Shown here: positions 1 to 43,672 of the stretch, one piece after another
How the letters are laid out: each line of letters begins with the position of its first letter
Position numbering within the stretch: position 1 is the first letter of the stretch
NCBI GenBank assembly: GCA_004026145.2
Contig: CP034988.1
Location: 12,351,481 to 12,415,480 of the forward strand
From: Takifugu bimaculatus
Lineage: Eukaryota > Chordata > Actinopteri > Tetraodontiformes > Tetraodontidae
DNA: 64,000 bases
Direction: 5' to 3'
Program-made: the position numbers and the translations under genes
Notes under the pieces: generated by a model
Told to the model about the DNA's origin: nothing
What the model saw: the letters and a program-made list of their open reading frames with translations, nothing else
Database searches by the model: none

Positions 1-129
1 GATTAACCGCTGCTAACAGATACAAGGTAAAGGCTGCCTGGGCATGCCATGAGAACTTTAAATCCCACGTCAGTAAAAGCCATCCCCGAGGACTTCCCCT
101 CTCCCGCTACTGGGATGTAAAACACTAAC

Positions 130-31537
<31,408 letters not shown>

Positions 31538-32029
31538 CTGGAATTACAAAAAAAGACAAGATCCGTCATAAAACAATTCAATTACAATGTTTGTTGTTTT
31601 CCATTATTTAACAGTCTATAATAAACTTGTTCGCTCAACAAAATGAATAACATGATATAACCATTTTGCAAATTTTGTTTTATTGAATTTGATCATTTTT
31701 TTTGTATTTTTGTACAAATACACCCTCCAAAAAATGTTCAAATTCAATAAAACCTCAGGGACAGCAATCAACAAGATTCAAAATAAATAAATACATTTCA
31801 TGTAAAAGAAGATCAATTAAATTGTTAAATAGTCCACAGACCTATAACGAGCCAACATTTAGCATGATTTTTGGCACTTTCCCAGAATGCTACTGTGTGT
31901 TAACATCACGTGGGCCGGTGCCTTATTGGTGACGCCCAGAAAGACAGTCACAGATGGATGGACACCATTTTGTATTTTAATTACACAGAGGACGCAGTCA
32001 CACACAAAGACACACACGCCCCTGTCCCT

Positions 32030-32110
32030 AATCATCAGATCTAAAGCCCAACCGTTACCCTAAACCCAAGCTAACCGTGACCTCAACACCGAGCTTAACC
32101 CTGAAACAGA
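32030..32110. repeat. Degenerate CTAACCC-like stretch
   Basis: Repeated ACCCTAAACCC and GCTAACCG-type words, resembling the degenerate telomere-like sequence common in fish introns. Very diverged. Confidence 0.3.
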
Positions 32111-34438
32111 TCTCTGAAGGTGTCAGGACTGGTCAGATTTTCCTCCCTTCCACAAACAGCCCTCATTGGGCAGAACCAATTTGTATTCTCGTCTTCAATA
32201 AGTAGCAAACACACACACACACACACATGCTCCTACGCCTCATTAGCCTCTGCTGGGTGGATTTCAGCTTGAGCACCGTGACAATACCAGATGCCTCCTC
32301 GACAGGGGGAAGAGAAAATTGTTATCTCATCCCCTCTGCCTTGGCAGGTGCATCACTGACAGCCTCTCATCAAAGCCCCCCTTGGCTGATAACACAATGC
32401 AGCACCACCTAGTGTTTAATATTCAAGATGGGCCGATACTACACTTTCATTAAAGTGCTCTTGACCAAACCCTTTCGGTCTTTCTGTTTCGTTTCTGCTG
32501 TTGCGGGGGAGTGCGAACCGATCACACTTGGCATCCTCATGGAGTGTGTTCAGCGCACGTCTCGTTCATTCATGTCAAGCATTCCCAGCCTGCAAACCTT
32601 AAAGAGTCCAAATGAGTTGATAGGAGGTCATTTCCCTGTTGTTAAAGACCCACAGAATAGGCGGTTGTGTTTATGCTAAATGGCACCAGTATGGGGCCAG
32701 TTCACCATCATGTAGCTTGTTAACATATAATCTATCTGCACTTTGCAGGTAGCCAGAAAAAGAGAGAGACTGAGGATATTTATGGAAGAGCTTGGTTAAT
32801 GCACAGTGGATAGAAGCATTGTTTTGCTGGCTGGTGATTCATCCACCTAACCATTCAGCAAGGAGGGGGTGGTCACATATGGCTGATGGCTTCCGCATCA
32901 TAATTACCTCTGTCTGCTGGCTTTTTATTAGCTTGCACTGCTTTTGTAAATGGGTTGAAGATGGCAAGTAAAAGAAAATGGTCTTAAAGATGAAAGGTTA
33001 TTGAAAATCAAGGACTATGTGGAGGGCCTGGAAATCTGGGGTTCCTTTGCAATTAATATTTGTTCTGCTTTATTATTTCATGTGGAATTTCCTTGCCATA
33101 AGGTGAAAAAAACATGTCATGGGACTGGCAGAGCTCACAGTTCGTGACACCCTCTGGGCGTGGGTAAGAAACACTCATTTGCAATCTGTTTCCAGGGCAA
33201 CCGATGAAGTAAGACGTGTTACCCATCTAATTTTAAACAGGCATCAAGTGAGTTCATTGGAAGCTTTCTGACGGTCTTGTGATAATCAGCCTTGTGTGGT
33301 TCCCCCACCGAGATATCACACTGGTGCAACTTGTCCAGTTTTGAGGACACATAGTGGTTTGGGCCATTCGTGAACACACGTGCTGAAGGACCTTGTGGAC
33401 TGGAACCAACATGCTATCTAGACGCTACCACTGAAGTCTCTGGGTGAGTTAAAATGAATGAGTGTTTGATTTCCAGCCCTTGCTCAGAGGTGGCCTGTCT
33501 GCCTGATTCTCTTCCCCTTTCTACATCTAATGCGCTCTTCACTCTCTTCTGATCCTCTGGTTCAGTCAAAGCCTTTGAGTCCCCACACATTATTAATTTC
33601 CCTCTCATCTCAGACTCCCCAGGGGGCCGTAACTCTGGCATATCCAGCGAATAAAGCTACTTTAACGCCCCAAGAAATCAGGGGAAGACAAGCCGTTCAA
33701 ACGGGTGATAGCTTAGATTTCCTGACCCCTTATCTAACCTTGATCATCCCAGAATGGCCTGAGGAAAGACCTTTACTCTCATATGACCCTGCAAACGCTT
33801 CGGGACACACAGATGTCCCACTTCTGCATGAGAATGGTGTTAGTGCATATGAGAAGGCTAAAAACCCCATCCATGGATTAAGAAGGTGTTCGCAAAGACA
33901 CGTGTCACATGGCCCCTGTCCCAGCTGGGTCCCAGTGAGGTCTTGTGTGACCGTTCCCCTGACTCTCCTGGCAGTTTGGCTTCAGTTATGTACAGAGATC
34001 CAAGCAGGCTGTGATTTGACGACCCTCTGGAAAGCGTGCTGCAGCAAGTTATCGACAGCCCGTCACAGAACATCCTGATGCCAATTCTGTTTACAGCTCA
34101 AGTAGTCGTGACATGATTGGATCTCACACCACAAATCAATCCATGCTTTGGAAGACATCCAGGAAACAGGGCAAATCAAGCCCCCCCATGTCTCTCTTGG
34201 GGATATTCTCTCTATCACCAATTTGCAGATATCGTGGGATATTTATGAGGCATTCACACTTTGATAGGACAACACCGCTCTGCTTATGCCAGCCTGCCAA
34301 AGTGGTGGTAGGCATGGAGCAAAAGGGGCACAGAGTGGGAGAGTCAAGAACAGATGGCTGAGTGGGAACGAAGCGTGCCCAACATCAATAATAGAGACAG
34401 AGGAAGGACAGTGTCCGTGTGAGCATGTGAGTTTCAGA

Positions 34439-34439
<1 letters not shown>

Positions 34440-34502
<63 letters not shown>
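34440..34502. repeat. (GT)n microsatellite
   Basis: About 31 pure GT units. Confidence 0.95.
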
Positions 34503-34503
<1 letters not shown>

Positions 34504-37500
34504 TGGCTCTGGGAGTTTTTCTCTTATTTTCCGTCATTTTCTTCCCGTGGCCCAGGCTGATTGTTTTCTCTTCGTAGTTTTTTTTACATCATTTACGAAA
34601 AGAAACGCCACAACATCCACCTTTGAGCATTTTTGCCTTTTCCCACCCCCACAAGGGCTGGTTGATTCCTACTACCTGGTGTCACTGCTACATGACGCTA
34701 AATTGTACACAAAGTAGCGATAAGGCTCCGATATAGTTAAAGGAGAAAAACTGATACTTTAATAAAGTAAATATACAATAAACTTGTATATGGATAAAGG
34801 GGGAAAATACACATGGCACTTTCATGAGTACTAATTACAATTATTTAAATAATAATCCTCACAATTATATAGGAAATAATACATATAATTAAATAAATAA
34901 ATGTAAAACTATATAAATCCAGCCATGCAGACTTTTTTCATAGACAGAAGAAAAAACTCAACACAAGTGACTGGTGATGCTAACGGTGGAATTGGTGCCG
35001 GCCACCGGGACAGGGGCCTGTGTAAATCATGATTACAGGCAGATTGGCACCTGCCACGCAGCACTAAATCCCCCTCAAAGCGGACCTTCCAGCTGCTTGA
35101 TTACAGGGGATTTCACAGTGGCTGTACAGGCAAGAAAAGCCTCGTCGAGGGAGCAGAAAGAGCGCCGCTGCAGCTGCTGCTGACCCAAAGACCCCATTTA
35201 ACATCACTGCTGGTCAAAAATGGCTATGAGCCCTAAGCTGAGACTAGAAAAAAAATCAGTGTCACTAAAGCTTGTGTAACGGCGAAAACGACGGCTGGGT
35301 TCAATGTAATTTCCATGGCTCAAGGTCTTGTAGTCTTTAGGGAAATGTTGGTGACTTTTCTGTGACATGACATGTGCTGAAAGATCATTTTTAGAGCTTA
35401 GTTAGCTTTAGGACCTTGACCATTGATCTGATCTGGACCTGTGACCTTTGAAGACAACAGAGCAAATTGTACTCAATAAACAGCATTGGCCTCTTCAGCA
35501 GATGCAGCTATCGCCATGACCCGTCCCTTTTCACGCTTAATCACCAAGCAGGCATCTGCTCGCTGAGGCGTGACTCTGCCTGTGTTTCACACCTTACTAG
35601 TGCATGTTTTCATTAAAGTGCCACAGAGAATCACTGGAACATAGTCTCCTGAGCTGTGATCCATGTGTATGCGCACACACACGCACAAAGACTGATAATG
35701 TGCTAGCATGTAAAAAAAAAAGTGCTAGCAGGGCAGGTATTACTATGCACTAGTGATGCAAGCGTCACGGTCGATGGCCAAACAAAATAGCAATAAAAAT
35801 TCAGCCCAAATCTACTGTAAATCATATTAAATCATGAACCTACTAAATATTTAACTGATCTCAGACAGCCAATGTTGATAGTGCTGATAGTGTTGGACCC
35901 AGTTTGTGAATAAACAAAAAAATATGCTGCTTATCTCAACTGACTGATGGTGAAACCAGCTCAGTCGTAATAAATCAGGAGATGAGGTGATGACAAGTAA
36001 GAAGATGGGGAGTTTTGGGAGGTAGTGGGAGGACGTGGATGTGACTCAGCAGCTTTTTCCACGGCGAGTTATTCATAAGCTATTCTATTTTTCTATTTTT
36101 TTACAAAAACAATCCGGACATTTAATGAGTTTGCATTAAATGTGTTGTTAAGTAGAACGCTCACACTAGCAGTTCCACCTTATCAAATGATTGAGCATGT
36201 GTCAATGAGGTAATGAAATTTGTTTTTCACTCCTTATTTTGGCCCTTATAGACAGACATCATTAAAATTTAATCCCTATATTGTTTGTTTTTTGCTCACG
36301 GCCCCAGACCTCTGTTGGTTTCCCTGCAGTCCCAATTATATGGTAAAGTGCCGACAGGGATACACAAAATGAGCTTTGATACAATTTTGATTGACAAGTA
36401 GATTAATGTCATTGTAGCAGTGCAATAACAATGAAGAATAAAACCTTTTCAAATTCAATCTTTGCCCAGAAATGAGCTCTATTAATACAGTTTATGATCA
36501 AACTTCCATCAGAGAAGCCATTTTATAAACCGGGCACCTATTTTTCATCCCAAAAGAGTAAATCAGTGTACAAACTTTTATTTGGTAGATAGTGGTTAGA
36601 AATGAGCAGAATTTAGTCCTATAGTTTGTCCTCTGTTGCCAACAACAGTGGGTTATTTCCTGTGTTTGTGATTCCAACAATTCACACTAGCGAGAGATGA
36701 CACCATTCCTCAGGTGTTAAAACAAGTCACACTAAAGCAAAAAATAGAGCACAGGTGAGAAAATGTTTGCATAAAAGTAAACAGGTTGTTTTTTTGCCTT
36801 TTTCTGTGCGTTTGGTATTTACATGAATGGCTGGGCGGCTGAAGAACTGTGCAAATTGTTGCATTTGGGGTTGGACCATCAGCAAAGTTTAAATCTAATG
36901 TAATTGTTTGATCCTTCCTCTTATGAAGTCACTGTCACAAAGCTGTCACACTTCATTGAACACTGCAAGCTTTTACTTTCTAGAGATACAAAAACCCTGA
37001 AAGCATCTGTTGTTATTCAGAATGAAAAAATTCTGTTGTTCAAGTGTTTAGTTGCACACACTGAACCAGGGTTGTTGTGGTTGCTTGGCCATTATATACA
37101 GTTAGTGATTGATGAGCGCTCCAGTTTGAAATGATGAATGCAGCCGTCTACAGACTGCACAACTCAGTTTATGCAGCATAAAACCCTGATCTGAGGACAT
37201 GCCTAGAGAGCAAACCTAAATATAAATAACACCTTTTTCTTGTTTTAAATGCAGCTTTCAGTCATAACAACGATTGATAAACGCATCAGTTTAATAGAGA
37301 TCCTCTCATTTTCACATTCATTTCTCATTACTGGTAATAAACAGAGCTCAGAAGGGCCAAAGAAGACAGTAGATCAGTCTTTTCTCCTAAATATGTTGTC
37401 TTTTTATTCATGGGCAGACAACTTTTGGAAATCCTTTTCATCCCTGGTGCGTGCATTAGCCGATGATCCCTGACACCAAGCTGTTGGGGGGCGTGTGGCA

Positions 37501-37978
37501 CACAAGGGTTTAAGGCTTTAGGGCAGGCTGTGGTGATAAGAGCAAACCGGGGCTGATAGAAGGAAATAGGATTTCCCATGATGTGAGCAACCTGGTCTGA
37601 TGAGGCTAATACTTCAACCTTATCGAGCACGGGCACCTGAGCACGCGTGCGTGCGTGTGTGTGTGTCTGCATGCGTGTCTCCGGGTGCATGTCAGTCCAG
37701 TACGTGCTGGTTTGACAGAGAGCGCGAATGGAATTAGACTGACATGCGTAATCCAGCTGGGCTGTGGGAGGGAAGTGTGCCCACACCCTTCTGCTGCAGG
37801 AGATAAAGAGCCTGGAGAAGGGGGTGGGGAGGGAAGCACTTCATCACGTTACTGGGGATTCTCCAAAATGTAAATCTGTTTGTTTGTCTGGGATAGACCT
37901 CTGCTCAGGCTTGGACACTGGCAACAAGTTTACAATGTGTGGTTAACCTGAGAGTCACAGTGTTTTAGATCCACATAT

Positions 37979-38219
37979 CTCCCTCTCCTTCTCCTTCTCC
38001 TTCTCCTTCTCTTCTCCCTCTCCTTCTCCTTCTCTTCTCCCTCTCCTTCTCCCTCTCCTCCTCCCTCTCTCTCCTCCCTCTCCCTCCCCCTCTCCTTCTC
38101 CCTCTCCTTTTCCTTCTCCATTTCCCTCTCCTTCTCCCTCTCCTTCCTCCCTCTCCTCCTCCTCCCTCTCCCTCTCCTCCTCCCTCTCTCTCCTCTCTCT
38201 CCCTTTCCCTCTCCCTCTT
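37979..38219. repeat. Polypyrimidine (CTTCTCC/CCTCTC)n tract
   Basis: About 240 bp almost entirely C and T on the plus strand, built of CTTCTC, CCTCTC and CTCCTC units. It gives a spurious Glu/Arg/Lys open frame on the minus strand. A mirror-type purine-pyrimidine tract able to form triplex DNA in principle. Confidence 0.95.
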
Positions 38220-38224
38220 GCTTG

Positions 38225-38318
38225 TCCGGGATCAGGCCCTGGGATTCTGGAAAGTGCCTTGAAACAATTCTGATTGTAAAAGACGCTGTATAGATAAAGA
38301 TTGATTTGATTTGATTTA
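38225..38318 (+). mobile_element. Retroposon 3' tail ending in (TTGAT)n
   Basis: GGAAAGTGCCTTGAAACAAT followed by TTGTAAAAGACGCTGTATAG and ATAAAGATTGATTTGATTTG. This is the typical 3' end of teleost LINE/SINE copies (a gcgctatataaa-like core plus short tandem tail). No body of the element is recognisable upstream, where the polypyrimidine tract begins. Confidence 0.6.
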
Positions 38319-41300
38319 TCAGAGAAGGTACGTTATAATTGGAGGAATGATTGAGTGGAGGTGCTCCTTTCTTAGGAAATTGCTCTCAGAACACCTTGGT
38401 ATGGATCCTCTTTAGCTCTTCAGCATAGGATCCCATACGATCCAACTGACCTGTCATATTTATTTTTAAATAAACACAGCTGGCACCTCCAGCTGTTGAG
38501 CTTCTGAAGGCAACTTTGTGCAGCTGACGATGTGAATGAACTGAAAATAACGGTCTGTGTTGGACAGTAGTTCATGGATGAGCTCCCCAGGGAGACAGTT
38601 CATATGGCTGGGTTGTTGCCACCACCCTCTCCTTATTTCTTATATCTTACTGTGCCTGGATAATGTACGGCGCGGTGGACCCAAGTCTTTTAATGGATCC
38701 TTTATGCTGTCGGTATTGGATTTCTAATGGTCATGCTGGATGTCTCTTTAGTCCATAAAGGAGGGACAACATAAACCACTTCCTGTTGTTGCACTTAAGG
38801 TGTCAAGATACAGGAGAATAACTTTCACTTTGTCAATTCTGCAGTAAAGTGTGCTTTAGAAAGAACCCGTGACGTTCAAGCCTGCGGGCGTAGACGCTGA
38901 GTAAACAGCACAAATGAGAAGTGAGGTCATAAAAATAATCCGGTTAGAGTAAACTCCATTCCCACACGGTATCGGTATTATTACCATCACTGATATTTCA
39001 TAAATTGGCATAATTGCTGTTTATTTAGCAGAAATGCTGTTAATCAGACCAGAACCCTTTCTGACACTCATGTGGGGGTACAGCTCTGCTGTTACATGGA
39101 GCCCCTCAGTGCGTGTGCAGCTTATTGGAGTATTTCTGGTTTTTAGAGCCTTCTCCTCGTCTCCCAAGGCTTCAGCAAGATGAAACCTGCAGAGACACAC
39201 CGGTGCTTTATATTCCAATTTACTGTGACCATAGACAGCAATATAGCTGATCTTTTCTGCTGCGTCCCTGCTTCCCTCAACTCTGCCGGGTACTCCCTGC
39301 TCTATAAAACCCTTATCACACAGCAGAGTGTTTCCCCAGTGGGGAGATGCATGTAAACTGTGGCTACCTTTATATGCGCCTAATACAAGAGGGAAGTATT
39401 CCATTCTAGGGACAGGGATGGACACGGAAATGGGAATGAATCCGGAAAACCTGGGAAATGATTGATTTATTCAGAGTGCTGCATATCTAACCATTGCAAA
39501 AATTGTGTGTGTGTGTGTGTGGGGGGGGGGGGGGGGATTGTTTCCACAAGATTTCTTTTCATAGAAGAAGGCTCACTTTCCCTCAACTGGCAATAAAAAT
39601 ATACCAGTCAAACATATGTGCCACGGGGCTAAAAACAATTGCCAGGTCAAAAAGAAAGAAGCGTCAGTCCAGCGTGAAGGCAGATGCAGTCTAGCGGTGG
39701 CAGAAGCACCGTGGCCGCCACCTGGCTGGACCGTCTGATTGGCCAGCAGGATGCTTCCAGGGGAGCAGTGAAAGTGACAACTGAACAAAGGGCTTCCATT
39801 AGAGACCCTGTCCCCCTCGTTCTGCCACTATTAAGACCCTGTCTGTGAGACACCTAATGCCACTGACGGATGAAGAGGAGGCACAAGGCAATGGGGAGCA
39901 ATCCAACCTATCAGGATGGATGGCTGTTGCTGCTGCACCCATCTGTTCAAATAATATCAAGTGCTAAAGCAGGAAGTTTGATGTCATTGCAAAGTATATT
40001 TCCTCAAAAAAAGCTAATTAACTTTAGCTGTTTAATAAATGGATTGTATATAAATCCCAATACTACCAGTGCACAATCATCACCAGTGTGGAATGGTGAC
40101 CCCTTGAGCTTTCTGTCCCCAGGAGAAGACATGAGGAAAGCTCAGGTCCTGATGTGTCTAAAGGCAGCTAATTTCAATGTCAGGCGGATTGTTTACATCT
40201 GAAGGCATCTGTCAGCATAGAGTGTCAACAAGTATTAAGACTGTGCCAATCTGAGTTCAGCCCTGAGCCTCAAACCTCCCAGCATGAACTGCAATATCAT
40301 ATACATGTATACGACCCATCTGATGGGAGGTAAAGGACAGTGTGCTGACTGACATTAGCAGCAGAAGCCAGTTTAATGAAGAAAACACTGGTCACTTTCA
40401 ATAAAAATAGATTTATTGATGGAATGGGATGCATCCATATCATTTAAATTTAGTCCGAACCAATTAGGGGAAACTTCAGCTGCAGAAGTCAATGCTGGCT
40501 TCATGTGTGGGTTGTCTGGTCCATATGTATGCGTGGGAAGTTGGAATGTTTCCATCTGTGCATACAGATGAGCAAGCTCATGTGTTGTTTGCTCCCTCTA
40601 AACCAAAATACAATGCTTATAGCCTAATGAGTCGGTAATTAGCATTAAAATAAGAGACAATTTAGTAAGAAGCTTAATATAAACCAGACTCTTAGCTTAT
40701 TGGTTTACTGACACAGTCACAGTTTCACATGTGCACTGAACAAGTCAGGTTAAACAGTTACTGTAGCCTGATGATGCTTGTTAACGACAGCAGAGGTCAA
40801 ATGGCAACAACAGATGTGCATGCAGAAGAGTCAGTGGATAGAAACAGATCTTCTAGGGTACAGGATAATGATGTGTGCGGTTCTGAGATTAGCACAGCAC
40901 ACCACACAGTTTCGACCCAAAATGTTCACATGTTCCTCGTGTGTGGGGTCTCTGGCCGATACAAAAACCTCCAAGATCCAGAGATTCCTCATGTGTGCAG
41001 CCTGCTTAAGCAGCATTGCAAGTGCAATGCAACCTAGAACGGGGAAACACAAACAATGATGTGTGGGCACAGTGTGTGATCCTTGTGCGAGCGTGCCCTA
41101 AACGCCACAGCGAGGAAGGAATGATGGACATCTTTCACTTTCGGTCTAACGCCGTGCCTGGCAGAGTGGCGAGGGAGACGCAAATGTGTGAAATGGGCTG
41201 GGGGCGCGAGGGCAGCGGAAAGAAGACTGGCTGGATTCATCAGGGTGACAGACTGTACACACTGTTTGCATTTCCTGTTCCCGTCTCCTACTGTGTTCTG

Positions 41301-42685
41301 AGGAATCAATGCCCCTATTTTTCTTTCCGATGACATGGAATAATGGAAGATGACTGAAAATTGTCAGTCAGTAAAACAGTCAGCCAGGGTGCTTTAGGTT
41401 TTAAGTGGAAGGAGAAGTTGTTGTGAGGAAAAATGTGGATTTAAAGTGCCACCAGCTCACATGGCAGACACGTATAAAGACGTCAAAAACCAAAAAAGAT
41501 TGGATTTCACACTAAGTGCTATTCACGGTGCAGCAGATGCATGTGGGCGGGGTGGGGGTGGGGGTGGAGTGCGTGGGTGTGTATGTGAAAAGGTGGTGGT
41601 GGGGGTGTTATTCCTGCTCTGTCAACCCAGAGACACGCTTCAAAAAGACTTATTGCTTATTAATATTTCCTCTGATGTGACACGACGCGGTGTGGGGGTG
41701 GGGTGGGGGAGGGGCTACGCTGACCAAATAACAGCACCACGTTGTGATGCATGGGGGTGAAAGCGTTGTTTTTTTAGTGTATGCATGTTGCGTGTGTGTC
41801 AAACATCAAAATGGGGGAGCGAGTCTTGAATGGGGGTGTTGTTTGGGCTGCCACTCCACATGATGTCCCGCGCAGCCGGGCCGACATATCAGACCGGGCA
41901 ATGAGAACGCCGTCTCTCATCGGGGTGGGTGGGGGGGGTCGGAGACTGTTAACCTTTCAGGAAGGTCAGACACATCAAGCCAATGCTGACAGTCTGTGCG
42001 GTGTCACACTTCCAGGCTCTGCCCACCCCCCTCCCGCAACTCCTTGTCCTCCAGTCCTCCCCCCTTCACGTCGCGCTGAATATTTTCACGTTCTCCGACT
42101 TTAAAAACACTGTTAACAGCAACAGTGAGGGCGTCAAAATGAGGAAAATGTGTACGCCGTGTGTGTGATGTGGTATTTAGAGCTGCAGGCTACGGCGAGC
42201 AGACCACGCTTGTCAGCCAGTGTGAACAGACAGCAAAAAAAGAATAATGCATAGCGATGTGGGGGGGGGGGAGCAGAGGGACCGCAGCTTTAAAGTTAGG
42301 TGGCCCCCGCTGCAGCGCCCCACTGGTGAATAATTCTCTCTTATGAGGTTATAGTTAACCTCTCCACCAACGCCAGCATGTCGCTTGGGAACACAACAAC
42401 ATTTTGTGGTTGCCATAGTTGTCTTTAGAAGCTCTGTTTTATGTTGATCTGTCCCACAAACATGAAAGACACCGCTGCCTGTTACGGGCAACAAATGCAG
42501 CAACTGCCATGGTGACACGGACTAAGATGTCGGTGTTTTTATTTATTTATTTCCCCCCGCTTTGAGTTAAGTCTCCCATGTCAGAAGACACAAAAGGCAG
42601 CTTTCTTTTCTTTTCATTCAGCTCCAGAGTTAGCATCAAATGGCAGGACCATGACACCCATGCATGGAGCACTATATAAAATATA
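38319..42685 (-). other. vav2 upstream intron, second part with G-rich segments
   Basis: Holds (GT)9 followed by 16 consecutive G (39503-39536) and G-rich runs around 41540-41605, 41690-41715 and 41920-41940. No gene recognised. Confidence 0.5.
39503..39536. repeat. (GT)9 plus G16 run
   Basis: A GT tract passes directly into sixteen G residues. Confidence 0.95.
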
Positions 42686-42966
42686 AAGCTTGTCTTCTTA
42701 ACCTCTTTATCCCGTTTGGGGTTAATGGGGAGGGGACACAATGGGTGAAGGCAGGTCCACCCCTGGATGAGTTGCTAGCTCATCGCAGGCCCTATATGAG
42801 CATTTGTGGCTTCGGTACCTTGCTGACTGGTACCTCGGCAGGGCTCTGAAGGTGTTGTGGCAACTCCTCCTACTACCAGAACACCTTCCATGTTTTGTCT
42901 GCACTTAAACTAAGAACCCTCCGCTTCTCAGCCCAGTTCCCAACAGGCTGAGCAACCACCACCCTG
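42686..42966 (-). mobile_element. tRNA-derived SINE, copy 1 (minus)
   Basis: The reverse complement matches the copy at 50968-51249 over its whole length. Read on the minus strand: GGTGGTTGCTCAGCCTGTTG, then GGAGGGTTCTTAGTTTAAG, GGTGTTCTGGTAGTAGG, GGGGTGGACCTGCCTTCACC, and GGGATAAAGAGGTTAAGAAG near the 3' end. The promoter boxes are eroded (a gap around box B). AAATATA occurs on both sides (42679-42685 and 42967-42973), a possible target duplication in AT-rich surroundings. Confidence 0.8.
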
Positions 42967-43631
42967 AAATATATATGAATATATATGAAATATACATAAA
43001 GAGTGTTAAAAGACCTGATGTCGTCATGACGTTGGCTTTGCGGGCAGTTTTCTTACGAGAGAGGTCGGATCTCAATGGTTTATGGCCACTTCCCACTTTT
43101 ATGATTTGTACAAATTAATTACTAAGAACATTTCACCAATATGCCGGGAAAACAAGGCCAAAACAAACACTTATTTTTTAAACAAAACAAAAAAAAATGT
43201 TTTTATTGGCTAACTGTCTTGCACTTGTTACATATCTCCCACAGATCACTACTTTCTGGAGCTTCTTTACTGGAAAGGATCAATATCCGTCTCGCCTGGA
43301 GAAGGCAACAAAATATATCTGCCACAGCACGTTTAATCCCGGTTTGCTGTGCAGCAGAGCTCAGCGGCGCAGTTATGATGCATCAAGGGACTGTTTTCCC
43401 AGGCAGGCAGCCGGGTTGAGCAGAGTGCCACGAGATAAATGCAGCATCTCTACTAAAAAAGAAAAAAAGCAAACAATCATAATAGTTTAGAGATGGGGGA
43501 TGTAGTTCCTTTCTGCCTTTTCTTCTTTGAGCATGTGGTGTGTGCATGTCTGGGTGAGAATGAGACAGAGTGCATGTGTGGCGATATCTGCTTGCAAATT
43601 TCCACATCTGTGCGTGCGTGTATGTGTGTTT

Positions 43632-43636
<5 letters not shown>

Positions 43637-43670
<34 letters not shown>
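43637..43670. repeat. (TG)n microsatellite
   Basis: About 17 TG units, preceded by TATG/TTTG variants. Confidence 0.9.

Positions 43671-43672
<2 letters not shown>

Larger units (their letters stand above)
31538..37978 (-). other. vav2 upstream intron, first part
   Basis: Non-coding as far as can be seen. It holds short (AC)n at 32209-32227, (GT)n at 34440-34502, and an impure GT tract at 37647-37668. The 182-codon open frame at 33530-34078 has no recognisable domain. Confidence 0.5.

Noticed and set aside
33530..34078. 182-codon plus-strand open frame
   Set aside because: No recognisable domain, motif or splice structure; composition looks like ordinary intron. Could be rechecked by protein search.
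37930..38121. Glu/Arg/Lys-rich minus-strand frame
   Set aside because: Pure translation of the CT-rich simple-sequence tract.
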